A DNA stretch of 64,000 nt from Diogma glabrata (GCA_963693315.1 OY856188.1:190754811-190818810); one strand, 5' to 3'. Shown: positions 23,103 through 34,737, numbered from the stretch's first letter. Notes: generated from the letters alone by a model not told the origin. Program-made: numbers and translations.

Positions 23103-23230
23103 TAACCGACCTTAAGATGAAGGGTCATAATTCTCTTGCATTATGCTCTGGTCAGATAATAACTTTATGTTAAAGTCTGAATCGTCGTTGATGCGAGAGT
23201 TACGAAGTTTCATCTTGAGTTAGGGCTTGT
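23103..23230. repeat. Imperfect palindrome
   Basis: GACCTTAAGATGAAGGGTCA and CTCTTGCAT on the left pair with ATGCGAGAG and TTCATCTTGAG on the right. This would form a long imperfect hairpin and may be the outer part of the retrosequence ending at 23604. Confidence 0.45.
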
Positions 23231-23399
23231 TAAATCATTCATTGTTTTACAACAGAATTTTCAATTTTATATTATCATATTTTATGTAATTACGTCCTGT
23301 CAAGACGGTAAAAGGACATCAGTTTTTTACCAATTATTGTTAAATTTTCCAATTATGTTCAAATTAATTATATTTACCATAGTTAGGAGGAATAATTTT

Positions 23400-23604
23400 T
23401 TATTTTCTTTTTGTGACTGATGAGGATACTCAACACAGTCCTGTCTAATTTTCAGGAACTGCCTTGTTGAGTCCAATACTCAATCATGGAAACATGATAT
23501 CTGATTGTTCATCCTAACTTTGGGCTTCTTTATCTTGTAAAATTGGTGATGTAGACCTAACAGTCTAAGCCATTATCTGAAAATAAAAAAAAAAAAAAAA
23601 AAAA
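23400..23604 (+). other. Structured retrosequence with poly-A tail (SINE-like)
   Basis: A 20-A run (23585-23604) follows a segment with strong pairing: ACTCAAC (about 23428) with GTTGAGT (23465), nested TCCTG with CAGGA, then a small CATG-GAAA-CATG hairpin. A structured, non-coding sequence that ends in poly-A suggests an RNA-derived insertion such as a SINE. I find no tRNA or 5S promoter boxes, so the source RNA is unknown. Confidence 0.45.
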
Positions 23605-23794
23605 TCTAATTATTTTGAAAAACGAAAAACAAATTAGTTTTTACTTTTTAGTTTCTTTTCCAGTTCCAATTTTCATGTTTTTCCAAGAAATTGGATTTTA
23701 ACGTTAATGATAGTAATTTCTATTAGTTCAGTTTTTGTTAAAAAAACAACAAATTTAGTTTTAATTTTTTTATGAATAATTTATATTGTGTAAT

Positions 23795-23885
23795 GTGTTC
23801 CATTTACCACATTTTCTTTTACTTTTGTACTAAATTTCGTTTTCAAGTTAGCCATGTCAAATGATGGTAAAGCCAAAGAAAATAA
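23795..23885 (+). repeat. Dispersed repeat, copy 1 (with 29107-29190)
   Basis: GTGTTCCATTTACCAC, ACTTTTGTACTAAATTT and GTTTTCAAGTTA are shared with 29107-29190 in the same orientation, ending at GGTAAAGC in both. Confidence 0.65.
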
Positions 23886-24194
23886 ACCAAAAGGTATGCT
23901 ATTGCGCATCTCATCACAAATAATTTAAAAAATGTGACGTCACGTAGTGAGTACTAAATTGTAATACGCGCGAATAAAACTAATAAATTTATATACATAT
24001 ATACTTATTTAAAAATAAATAACGTTATTTTGATTACTAAAAACGGTTTTTATTTCAATATAATTTAGTTTAGAGACAATCTTGTCAAACGTTTTAATGC
24101 CATTATCCAAATTTATTGTCATAGGAACGTTTTTTATCAATAATTGAAGATAAATTCGATGGTACTTGGCGAAACATGATGAATAATTAATTGT

Positions 24195-24415
24195 AAATAA
24201 AATTTGTTGTTGTAGTATTTCGTAATTGAGTTTTTATTATTGATAAATTAATTAATTTGACTATATTTAAGAGTTTTTTGTAAGCTCCTGAGGATGATGT
24301 TATAATCGAAATCCGATCGAGCATATAAATTAAATATAGTCAAATTAGTTAATATATCAATAATAAAAATTTAATTGCGAAATACTACAAGAAGGAATTT
24401 TATTTACAATTAAAA
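24195..24415. mobile_element. Small MITE-like palindrome
   Basis: The left arm contains TAGTATTTCGTAATTGAGTT, TTATTATTGATA and AATTTGACTATATTTA. The right arm contains the inverse (TAAATATAGTCAAATT, TATCAATAATAAAAA, TTGCGAAATACTAC). Arms are about 75 bp around a loop of about 85 bp carrying CTCCTGAGGATGATG and ATCGAAATCC. Confidence 0.65.
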
Positions 24416-25282
24416 ATTGAAGAGATTAGTTCTCTTCCTTCAAGATTTGGCTATCGATTTTATTTCTGCTGAAATATAATTGAATTATAAGTAATAATAA
24501 TTAATTCGTGTGATAAATTTGTCATAACCTTATTTGAAGTCCGACATTCAATTATTTGAGATGTTCAGATCCACATACAAGTGACATGTTATTTTCTTTC
24601 TAATTTTCATCTATTTCCCCAATGGCCAATAACCTTTAATTCAACTGTAAACTAATTAATAATTATAATGAAGAAAGAAAAATACTAAATTTTCAACCTT
24701 TTTGAAATTCTATGACCGATTTTTCACAATTATCACAGGCCAAATTAAAAAACATGAAAACTCTAATAAACCATCGAAATGATCCCCAGATGATAATTTG
24801 AATGGTTAAGCTATACATTCGGTTTGCTCCCTATATTATACTCTTCGTAGTTGGTGTGGTAATTAATTGAAGTGGAACTCTTAAAGTCTTAGCACCAGCT
24901 AACTTCGTGTATGTAGCTTTGATAAAAGGTCTTTAAATGTAAGCAGCCTACTTTACAATTACCAGACTGTTATTAGATTTAGCAATATCTGCTAACGGAC
25001 TAACCATTGGCGGTTGCAGAAGTTTGCCAATGATACAGAAAAAGTAAATGTTTTTGGTTATGTGTCACACCTAATAAAACTCACAAGAAATAATTTTGTA
25101 GATCATTGTTTCATTGTTTCAATAAAATTTCAATCAAAAGTCTTACAGTGAGTAATTCACGGTATCAAAAAGTTTAAGCTATTAGCAAATGTGGCACATC
25201 AGGGTTCCTCGAATCTGATTCCTGGATTAAATGTTCCCAATTTTTTAAACCTTTAAGAATCTTTCTATTTTATAAAAATAGA
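24416..25282. other. AT-rich DNA, no supported feature
   Basis: Nothing recognisable. One stretch (25048-25150) is open in the plus direction (VFGYVSHLIKLTRNNFVDHC), but it matches no family I know and has a stop soon after. Confidence 0.35.
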
Positions 25283-25504
25283 ATGAGTTGCTCGAATCAA
25301 TCCGAAATGAAAAGGTCGTTTGAGAGTAATACCCAAACAGATGGCAACCCTGGCCTAGACCACGTAGCAATTTTAAACAGTATTTGTTTGAGAACAATTA
25401 CAACAAATGCATTCGAAAATATAAAACCTGCATCTGAAAATATGCAACCATTGTGGTACGATGGTCTGGAATATTTGGCAAGCTACCTATATTATTTACA
25501 TTGA
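25283..25504 (+). CDS. Unrecognised 73-codon frame
   Basis: The frame starts MSCSNQSEMKRSFESNTQTD and ends ...LEYLASYLYYLH. Its composition is less AT-driven than its surroundings. I do not recognise a domain, and there is no promoter, splice signal or neighbour that explains it. It could be a piece of a decayed transposase or chance. Confidence 0.15.
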   Translation: MSCSNQSEMKRSFESNTQTDGNPGLDHVAILNSICLRTITTNAFENIKPASENMQPLWYDGLEYLASYLYYLH

Positions 25505-26151
25505 AAGATTTAAGTTTAATAATTGATCATTAAACGTCTTGCAGAAGGGGGCCTTTAAAACCTATACCACGTACAGCTGAAGATGAAGATGGAGCAGCTC
25601 TAAGCAACATTTAGCGACGGTAATAGAAATTCATTACTAATAAGGAAAAATTATTCCAAAAATTTAATAGACCTTTTGAAAGATGTAGACTGCGATGAGA
25701 AAACTAAAACCATTTTCTTCAGGTCTACAATGTATACTTTCGAAAAAACGGCTTAAATAAAACAATTTTGGACATAACAACCGTAAAAAGAAAATTGAAT
25801 AAAATGGTCCATTAAATTATATTTCTGACCAATTTCCTTTAAACCCTTTAAATAAACCCTCTAATTACTATTTTAATTTATTATCATTATTAATGATTAA
25901 AATGTCTAAAAAAATCAAGAGTATTCTCATAATCAGAATAATCAGTTTTTATATATTCTTATACGAGTTTATATAATTTTCGCACATTTTTTCATTTAAA
26001 TATAATATCATATATTTCAAAAAATAAATTTATTTAATTTTTATCCTTTATTTAAAACAAATTATTTTATTTGCAAAATAAAATAAAGTATGAAACCGTT
26101 TACGACTTATAGGCCAGTAATAATAGGAGAAAAAATTAGAAAAAAAAAAAT
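25505..26151. other. AT-rich DNA, no supported feature
   Basis: No gene or bounded element is visible between the short frame and the foldback element. Confidence 0.4.
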
Positions 26152-28504
26152 AATTCGTTACAGCAAACTGACAGCGGGATATTGTAGAACACGATATTGT
26201 AAAAGAGGGAAACATAAATCGAACCAGCAGCTGCTATCCGGGGGAGAATGGGGAGGGTTTTTAGGGGTGAAAAGGGTTTTTCGTGATTTCTGGCTAAACC
26301 GTGCATCCTATCAAAAAGAGTTATATGTAAAAGTTGTAGGGAATAAAAAGATCTACACTTTTTGGACGGACCAATTTTACCCTCACCTCAACACTTTTCG
26401 AAAAAAATGCGAAAAACCAATTTTTTTCTTTTTTCTTGTTTTCTTTTACAAAAAAAATTTTATGAAGTTCAAATTTTGGAAAAAGATACCTCCATTTATG
26501 GGAAAAAGGCAGCAATTTTTTCGGAGGGAAATATTTAGACGTTGTTGTTAAAATTAATTTTTTTGAAAAAAAAAACCAAATTTTTAACTGCGATTCCTCT
26601 TAAAACTACGCCTCCTAATGAGTTCAGTTTTGACTCATTTACTCGTTCTTACGTCTATTTTTGATGTGGTAAAAAATGGTACACTGTTATGGAAAAAAAG
26701 GCGGGAAAATTGAAAAAACCGAGAAAATCGCTTTTTTTTCGTGGTAATTTGCATATTTATCGTTGAATAATCGTTATTAATTAATAAAATCATTTAAATT
26801 TTTAATGATAAACGTAAACGACGATCATTTGGAAATAAATTAATGAATAATTATATGCTTTCGTTACTTTTAGTTTATGTAGGTAACAAAAAAGTAAATT
26901 TTATTCTTCAAACATGGCGATCTCAAAAAGTACCATTTAGTTTTCTTTCATGTTTTTTATATTTTACAGATTTGTTATTTACTTAAAACATACTAAACCT
27001 ATAAGGACAATTGTTATTTTTTGTTTTTGAGAAAAACACATTTGAATATAGGTTGATTTTTTTTGTACTTTGTGCCATACACTAAACCCAAGTTTACTGA
27101 TTCTATTAAACTTATTTTGGGTTTAGAAGGTACTAAATGAGGTTTAAAGAAGGTACTAAATAAGCTTTTTTTGGGTTTTCTGAAGGCTTAATATTTTACC
27201 GAAAACATACTCAAATTACAGACAGACGTTTCGTTCGACGATAAAAACCAATTCGAATATTTGTTAGCAAAAATATGCCAGTTGCAGATTTTGCTGAAAT
27301 TTATCAAATAGATAGTGAATTTTCCTTTCAATTACAATAAAAAATTCATATTAAATTAAAATATATCATATATTAATTATCATATATTATAAACTAAAAT
27401 AAGCATTAAATATTTTAGAAAAATGAAAATTCTGCCAATCCCATGTACTTTCGAAATCAAATTGCTCAAGAACGGCTTTACCAATTTTATCAAACTTTTT
27501 TTTTTTTGTAGGTGATTAGTTAATCGTTTAAAAAAAAAAATAATTAATTGTTTTTGTAATTAATTTTTAAATTAAAATATTAAAAAACTTTTTTAAAGTT
27601 GGGGCTTGGGTTGAAGATCAATTGAAATTTAATTTTTTTGTAAAAACAGTTCTATCCTTACTCTAAAATATTACAAATTTACAAAGAGGCTAATATTCGT
27701 GTTCTTGAGATATTTAATTTTTAAGATTTTTAGTACGACTGAAATTCTAATTGTTGATTATTTCTTCGAACAATTTTTATCAAGTTCGAAAACGAAAGCA
27801 TCTAATTATTCATAAATGTATTTCCGAATGATCGTTGTTTACGTAATAATAAAAAAAATAATATGATTTTATTAATTAGTAACAATTATTCAACGATAAA
27901 TATGCAAATTACCACGAAAACAGCAATTTTTTCGGTTTTTTCAATTTTCCCGCCTTTTTGTCCATAGATTTATACTTTTTTTACCACTTATCAAAAATAG
28001 ACGTAAGAACGAGTAAATGAGTCAAAACTGAACTCTTTAGGAGGCGTAGTTTTAAGAGGAATCGCAGTTAAAAATTTGGTTTTTTTTTTCAAAAAAATTA
28101 ATTTTAACAACAACGTCTAAATATTTCCCTCCGAAAAAATTGCTGCCTTTTTCCAATAAATGGAGGTATCTTTTTCCAAAATTTGAACTTCATAAAATTT
28201 TTTTTGTAAAAGAAAACAACAAAAAAAAAAAAAATCGGTTTTTCGCATTTTTTTCGAAAAATGTTGAGGTGAGGGTAAAAATGGTCCGTCCAAAAGGTGT
28301 AGATCTTTTTATTCCCTACAACTTTTACATATAACTCTTTTTGATAGGATGAACGGTTTAGCCAGAAATCACGAAAAACCCTTTTCAACCCCTAAAAACC
28401 CTCCCCATTCTCCCCCGGATAGCAGCTGCTGGTTCGATTTATGGTTCCCTCTTTTACAATATCGTGTTCTACAATATCCCGCTGTCAGTTTGCTGTAACG
28501 AATT
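26152..28504. mobile_element. Foldback element with ~715-bp inverted arms
   Basis: The arms (about 26154-26873 and 27790-28502) are inverted copies at roughly 95% by eye in the outer 550 bp and less in the inner part. Outer ends read CGTTACAGCAAACTGACAGC and its reverse. AATT borders both ends, palindromic, so the target duplication cannot be sized. The ~915-bp centre has no recognisable transposase, and a short repeat (GAAGGTACTAAAT) occurs twice in it. Frames of 60-150 codons in the arms appear on both strands as mirror images and are not genes. The high arm identity suggests recent spread or arm conversion. Confidence 0.85.
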
Positions 28505-28516
28505 TTTTGTTGTAGT

Positions 28517-28680
28517 TTATTTTCTTTGGGTAAAGCTACGTGACAAACTTACGCTTCTATTCACCGCCAGAGTTTTTGTCAGTTTAGAGAATAATTTCAA
28601 ATATGTTTGCCCAAATGCTTATACAAATTTAGAATTTCTAGCCTAAATGTCATATTTCTGTCCAGCTTTCTTTAATTGTT
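28517..28680 (+). repeat. Dispersed repeat, copy 2 (with 29190-29345)
   Basis: GGTAAAGCTACGTGACAAAC, TTACGCTTCTATTCA, CCAGAGTTTTTGTCAGTT and GCCCAAATG recur at 29190-29345. The foldback element ends 13 bases upstream and probably inserted into this repeat. Confidence 0.65.
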
Positions 28681-29106
28681 TATATTTATCATGAATCATA
28701 ATTTTAATTTTCAGAAATTTTTTAATATTTAATTAATTTTCTTAAATTTAACAAACTCAAAATAAAATTTAAACTTAAAATTTTGTCAAACTAATAATTT
28801 TCTTTAACGTTGCTTAGCAATATTGTTTTTCAAAATTGTCGAAACAATTTATTGTCAAAAAAAATGTCGGAAACGTGTGGTAAGGAAGAATTTGAGTTGT
28901 TGTAGATCAAAAATCTAGTACACCTCACATTTAAGTCATTCCATTTAAAATTCGGTTCGGGTAGCAAGTTTACCTAAAAGGAACACGGGTATTCATTATA
29001 ACGATTTCAATTCGTATAAGAATGATTTCAAGTTAATGAAATGTGTTAAGTTTACTATCGATATAATCCATAATAATAAATGTTTTGAACAATTTAAAAC
29101 AATTAC

Positions 29107-29345
29107 AATAAGTGTGTTCCATTTACCACTTTTTTCTTTACTTTTGTACTAAATTTTGTTTTCAAGTTAACCATATCGAAAGGTGGTAAAGCTACATACC
29201 AAACTTACGCCTCTATTCAACACCAGAGTTTTATCAGTTAAGAGAAAAAATTGTAAAATGTTTACCCAAATGTTTATTAAAATTTCAGATTTCAGCCCAA
29301 ATGTCAAATTTATTTCTTTTGCATGAATCATATCCAATTTTTAGA
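29107..29345 (+). repeat. Dispersed repeat, longest copy
   Basis: This copy joins the two partial ones: its first 85 bp match 23795-23885 and the rest matches 28517-28680. Containing GGTAAAGCTACATACCAAAC and CACCAGAGTTTTATCAGTTA, it gives the fullest view of the family, at least 240 bp and without coding content. Confidence 0.65.
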
Positions 29346-29408
29346 AATCTTTCAATGTTTAATTAATTTTAAATTAAAAAAAATAAAAATTTTAATTTTC
29401 TCTAACAT

Positions 29409-29808
29409 AAGGCGCTTTCCAATCGAGTGAATTACTGAATGATTCACTTAAACTGAATTGGTCTAATATTCAGTAAATCATCAAAAATAGAGCCAAAACA
29501 TCAAAAAACAGCAATTTTTTGACATTTAAAAAATACATAACCAAAATTGAAAATTTAGACACAAACAAATATGTTCCGATTTATTTTTTATTATTTTTAA
29601 CGTTTGACCACAAACCGTAAATAAAAAAATATGAATATGTTGAACTGATGAACCTATTTTTTCCTTCACTTTATTCAATTCAATTCAGTTCTGTAGTAGC
29701 TCAGTTTACGTTCAGTGGAAACTGAATATTACCATTGGAACATACAAATTCCGGAATACAATTCAGTATAACTGAATCATTCAGCAATTCACTCGATTGG
29801 AAAGCGGC
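29409..29808. mobile_element. MITE with ~50-bp inverted repeats
   Basis: The left end AGGCGCTTTCCAATCGAGTG and the reversed right end AGCCGCTTTCCAATCGAGTG continue inward through AATT(A/G)CTGAATGATTCA. ATA or TA is found on both sides and may be the duplicated target. No coding region is present. Confidence 0.82.
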
Positions 29809-30054
29809 TATATATAGGGCTATTCTGATAGTCGTGTCGTATCTAACGCTGAAAAATTATTTCGTTTCTTACCGACTCTAAAATGGTATTCTGTGAGTCG
29901 TACGAAACCAGTGGCGTCATTTCACCAAAATCTTAGTGGGGGCGAGAATTTAAATGACATAAAAAGATTTTTTTCGTAAAACATAACATACACATTTTTA
30001 TACACACATATATTTAAAAGCATTTAAATGCATGGACTTAGAAATAAAAATAAA
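29809..30054. other. Mixed remnants, possible hAT end
   Basis: CAGTGGCGTCATTTCACC at about 29911 looks like a hAT terminus, and the hAT fragment that follows (30055-30275, minus) would end in this direction. I cannot find the opposite end or an 8-bp duplication. Confidence 0.3.
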
Positions 30055-30275
30055 ATTCTTTTGAGCTACCTTGGTTACTCTGCTAGATCTTTGTCTTCTG
30101 GTGTTGTTTCATTGAAGCGAATGCCGCAAAGTTCTGCAAAATCCCTTCATTTGTTAAAAATAATTTTAAATTTAGTATCATCTCTGCATTGTTTAAGCAT
30201 CAAGAAAGTAGTTTTAATTAAAGCGCTTGTGCTAGAAATGATTATATCTTTGCTTTGTAACTGTTCAGAGAGTGA
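30055..30275 (-). pseudogene. hAT transposase fragment (middle region)
   Basis: On the minus strand about 70 codons read FSEQLQSKDIIISSTSALIK, then LMLKQCRDDTKFKII, then a stop, then RDFAELCGIRFNETTPEDKD. The LQSKDIDI..A pattern followed by a long helix and an FAE segment is typical of the central part of ZMYM1-like hAT transposases. A plus-strand frame of 179 codons across the same place is its shadow. It is too short to be functional. Confidence 0.5.
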
Positions 30276-30436
30276 ATTTGTAAACGACAGCAGATCGTGT
30301 AGCATCAAAAAAAAATTATGGTTTTTCTATACGATCCCTGGCATCCCGGGATTTAAAATTTATGAGTCACGTAGTCCCAGGATCCATAAAACACCACGGG
30401 ATTGCAATTCATACGTGACTCCTCTTATGTCGAATC

Positions 30437-30466
30437 GTTTTTTTGTTTGTTTGTTTGTTTGTTTTC
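30437..30466. repeat. (GTTT)n microsatellite
   Basis: A short run of GTTT/TTTG units, about five copies. Confidence 0.7.
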
Positions 30467-30559
30467 CTTTATTTGTCTCAGAGAGAAAGAGTTATGTCTA
30501 CCCTAAACTGACCAGAGCCAAATCGTTAAAATGTCAAAATGCAAACATTCTTCGAAATA

Positions 30560-30808
30560 CTAACTAATTAGAATTTCTATTGCGAGAAAGTGGGACGGTG
30601 AAAACGTGCTAACTAGATTGTGCATAAATTTACTATTTAATGCTTTCCTTTACTATTTGTTTACTATTTAATTCTTCAAAAAATTCTTTTACTTTAATTG
30701 GATATTTTTCAACCGTTAGGAAATGTGCTTACAGTGGTTCGTGGAAATATAATGGAATGGAATGGAATTTATAACATTATTACAAGTATTACAAGGAAAG
30801 ATCAATCG
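30560..30808 (-). pseudogene. Outer hAT C-terminal tail, left part
   Basis: On the minus strand, from the ATCAATCG duplication downwards, the sequence can be read with lesions as ...IDLSL and then TVEKYPIKVKEFFEELNSK. This is plausible as the extreme C-terminus continuing from the 47366-47560 piece, once the inserted hAT is removed. Frames change, so this join is an inference from position and orientation. Confidence 0.35.
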
Positions 30809-31084
30809 CAGTGGCGGATAACCATAGAGGTGGAAGAGGCGGCCTCGGGCCCCACATGCACCTTTGGCCCCCACGCGACAAATAGTAATGATATTTTATA
30901 GGCATTCAAATATCAGATGACTGCGTTCATTCAAACAAAGTTTTCAAACCTAAAGATTTTTTTTATATTATTCCACATTTAAAAGTGTTAGGTTGTCAAT
31001 TTGTATTACTTTTTTTCATGTATTTATTTTAATAATTCTAGTTTGATAGTTTTATAATTTTTTAATGTATTGTTTTTCCAATTT

Positions 31085-31961
31085 GTATATTTTTTTCTTG
31101 TTATAAGTTAGGCATGTTTAGTGTTAATTATAATAAATTATTAATTAACGTCTCTGAATATCCGAAGATACCATTCCAACTAGGGATTGGGATTAAGTTT
31201 GAATAAATTAAATTTCTCTAAGAAATTTATGAACGCTAACTTTAACATTTTGAGGATTAAAGCTATCAGGAAAAACCCATGAAGGTAACGCACTCCAGAG
31301 ATCAGAGACTCTGTTGAAAAAATCACGCTGAAAGGTAACAGTTCTGCACCTTTTATATGAACCGTAAAAGGATGGGCTACAACATTAGCTCTGGTGTTAC
31401 GCGATTGGTTTGCAGTTCAGGTAAAATTGGTTTAATCTCTAGAGAAGTTCGTTCATCCATACTGTATTTGTAGAAAATTGTCAGATCAGCAACATTTCGT
31501 CTGTGCTGTAAAGAATCAAGCTCATTAGTAAGACTTCAGTTGCCAATCAGCTTAACAGCTCTGCGCTGAACAAAATCAAGGCACTTCAAATTACTGTAAT
31601 AAGTTCCAGCCCATATGTGAGAACAGTACTCCATACAGGGACGTATAAATGATTTGTAAATTAAAAGAAGATGTTCGCTATTAAAAAACTTACGACATCG
31701 TCCCAAGAAGCCGAATTTTTGAACAGTGTTCTTAGCTAGGTTAAAAATGTGAGAATTCCATTTCAGATTATTTTCAACTTCAACTCCTAGAAGTCTAACA
31801 GATTCTTTCTCTACAAGATCTTTAGAGTCGAACTTTAATGGAAACGGATTAGGTGTGGATAATCTAGAAAAATGACAAGCCTGTGTTTTACTTGTATTGA
31901 ATTCAACACTATTAGCGAACCCCCAATCCAAAATAGTTTTAAGGTCCTGGTTTAATGAATC
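31085..31961 (-). pseudogene. CR1-type LINE, 3' half of a split copy
   Basis: The minus strand encodes the end of the RT and the thumb/C-terminal region: DWGFANSVEFNTSKTQACHF near the insertion point, then SVRLLGVEVENNLKWNSH, IYKSFIRPCMEYCSHIWAG and VQRRAVKLIGN. The 3' untranslated end (TAACACTAAACATGCCTAAC) is shared with the LINE at 38113-40580. It stops exactly where the 14-kb inverted-repeat element begins, and continues at 46126. Lesions after GN break the frame. Confidence 0.88.
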
Positions 31962-32050
31962 TACCCAGTTAAAAATCTAATATCGATAACAACCGTTATT
32001 GATGTTGTTATCGACCAGCAGAACAAAGAAAAAACTATAAATTGTTTGTA

Positions 32051-33235
32051 CCCAGCGAATTAAATGTCATCGATTCGTCCATGAATCGTTGAAGAAACTT
32101 CTTCTCTGAGCTGTAGAATCGTGATGGAAACGGTATGGAAATTTATATAAAAAAAAATAAAATGTCCGCTAGATTCGTGGACGAATGCTCTACTACGATT
32201 CATCATGTAATACTACCACTCGAATCGCTATGGAATATTCAATCACGATTCTATTGTGAAATTTCAACAATTTTCTATAACGATTCTTTATAGAAATTTT
32301 GTTATTTTTCACCTTCGATTCTATAGGTAGAACCGAGAATCAAATTGAATAAAATATTGAAATAATTAAAACACATTTTCTTTATGAAGGATTTTATTTA
32401 TATCTACATATAAATTCGTTTATTTAGTTAATTACATATTAATTTAGTTTAATAGCTAAAGGGTTTAATTTGATTAAAAATTAAATAAAATTTTAAATTG
32501 ATGTTATATTTTTTTAAAATGTAATTCTATAGTTGCGTATAGCCTTTTCCTCATGCATCTGCAAATATAAAAAAAATTTATTGACTTAAATTTTAAAATA
32601 ATTTTCATTTGATAAATTACCGAATAGATCTGATTTAAAAGTTTGTACATACTTGTTTTGCTGCATTCTTCCGCCATGTTATTATTACCATGAACTTGTT
32701 TCTCATCTGCGATTATTGTTGACTTTCTGTAAAAATTTGAGCAAACATGATTATTTTAAACATGTGTTTTAATCCAACTAACGTAATTTTACATAAATTG
32801 TTTTAGCAAAATTTGTATACTCAGAATGTTTTAAATGGAGTAGAAATCATGTTGTATTTTCTCACCTCGCAATTTAACTTTTTAAAAAATTCCATATTTT
32901 TTCTTTAAGATATAAATTTACACTTTTATGTTTATATACACTTTTAAAACTCTTATTATATTATAATATTAATTAAGTAAATCGTTTTAATAAATAAATT
33001 AAATTTTCTCACGGTAAAACAATAATAAACTATAAAGTTATAGAATGTTTGATTGTTGCTTTTTTTTGTTTTAGTTCAGTTTCGTAAAACTATTCTCAAG
33101 ATGGCAGGCTAATCAGAGAATTAACCAATCAAAATTCGTTAAAATTTTATAGAAAGAATCGAGATAGAATCGTTGTGTAGTTTTCCTATGGAAAAGGTGT
33201 AGAAACTTTCTACTGTAGAAATAAAATTCGTTGGG
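32051..33235. mobile_element. TA-flanked element with CCCA(G/A)CGAATT ends
   Basis: The left end is CCCAGCGAATT and the reversed right end is CCCAACGAATT, with TA on both sides (32049-32050, 33236-33237). Repeats of CGATTC(T/G) and TCTATAG lie inside both ends. The CCCA start and TA duplication resemble the surrounding element X, so the two may use the same kind of transposase. No coding region is seen. Confidence 0.65.
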
Positions 33236-33356
33236 TAAGCAAAAGTCAGACATTTTGTTAAATTTCAAAAGTGATGACTGTGTTGCAAATTGTGGTGTTT
33301 TATATAAATGAAGTAATAATTATTATATTATAAAATTAAGGTGTTTTATAAAATTA

Positions 33357-34733
33357 GGGTCATTCCAAAGTGACTAACGTAACATTTAAGCTAGAAACAC
33401 AACACGGGCGAAATCGTCCGATGACGACGTTAGTAACATTAGAATACACAGGATACATACATTTCAAACACAACTACAGCGATAAACGAAAAAGTTTTTT
33501 TCGTCGGAGAAAATTTAGATTCTATTTCTAATTTATCGTCGGCGATGATTATTGCCAGATATCAATTTTATTTTTATTTGGCTGCAAGGATAATTTTTAA
33601 TGTTATTGTGACAGTGCCGCCAACTGAAAAATATGATTTTCTGATGTTTTTCGCGTTTCTGAGGTTGTAATCGTTTTGTTTTGAGTTGTCAACTGAATTT
33701 TCAGTTTATATTCAAAGTTCGGTTTTATTCATTTATATATTTTCATAATTTGTATTTTGTTTATCTATTTTTAAAACTAGACAAATTATTATTATTTATT
33801 TATTAGTGAAAATTAGTTATTTTTAAAATTGAAATTTGTGAAATTCATTTTGACAACGAACAAAATATTTTAGTTTATGCAATTTTATTTTTGACAGCTT
33901 TTCACGCTGACGCCTTTGTTGTGGTTAGAACAGCGAAATTGTAGACGTTTTTTTTTATCGTCCGACGTTATCGTCCGTGTTGTGTTTCTACCTTTATACC
34001 GAAATTCACAACTTTGTTTATTTATAACTAAAATAGTAAAGATTATTTTAAGCACTTGTTGACTTTTTAAAATGTAAATCGAGTTTATTTATCTAAATCA
34101 GAAAGCTTTTTTATTTAAATTAAATCTTTTTAGATATTTTTTAAATAAAAATGTAAATGTGACTAACGTAACATTTTTTATACCATTAAATTAACACCTA
34201 AATTATGAACCAAAATTCTCTAGATGTTGAAAATGTACATAAAATTTATTGATAAGTTTCTTCAATGTAATTAATGTATTTTTTAGAAAAGCCAATAACT
34301 TTTTAAAAAATTTGTTAGTTTTTCATAAATTGACGCTTTTGATTAAAATGATGTGTGACTAACGTAACGTGACTAACGTAACACAAAAGAGTTCATGTAT
34401 TTAGAATGCTTACCTCAGTTATTTGGAAAGCAAAGCAGTCCAATTCAGACACTCCAAACTTTAGCTTTCAGAAAATAAAAAGTCTAAAACAATTCGGTTT
34501 ATTATATTTGTGCTATGCTATATTCTTTGTAGATATATTTTAATTCGTATATTAAGCCTTTTTCACAACCATGCGCTTAATTGCATTCTAAACAAAATAA
34601 CAATATTGGAATTTTCACAGTTGTTGCCATATCTTATAGTAAAATATATGAAAAAAAAATTATAGGTCACAGTTACAGTTTTGTGAAGAAAAAAAACTTT
34701 AGCTTGAAGGTTGACTTTAAAATGGAATGACCC
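33357..34733. mobile_element. Element with GGGTCATTCCA ends and ATTA duplication
   Basis: The ends GGGTCATTCCA and TGGAATGACCC are perfect 11-bp inverted repeats flanked by ATTA (33353-33356 and 34734-34737). GTGACTAACGTAAC occurs four times, near 33370, 34160, 34356 and 34371, close to the ends. No transposase is recognised. A smaller MITE sits inside at 33392-33990. Confidence 0.72.
33392..33990. mobile_element. Nested MITE, ~600 bp
   Basis: The left end TAGAAACACAACACGGGCGA and the reversed right end TAGAAACACAACACGGACGA match at 19 of 20 positions. GTCCGA motifs follow on both sides. No target duplication is clear. It interrupts the 33357-34733 element. Confidence 0.75.
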
Positions 34734-34737
34734 ATTA

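Noticed and set aside
23417..23440. CTGATGAGGATACTC as hammerhead ribozyme core
   Set aside because: No GAAA lies at a position that could close stem II. The nearest GGAAA is in a separate small hairpin.
26090..28388. Mirror-image frames of 64-153 codons on both strands
   Set aside because: They lie in the two arms of the foldback element and are identical because the arms are. They show no domain, and composition is AT-driven.
30028..30567. 179-codon plus-strand frame
   Set aside because: It is antisense to a recognisable hAT transposase fragment on the minus strand and contains a GTTT microsatellite.
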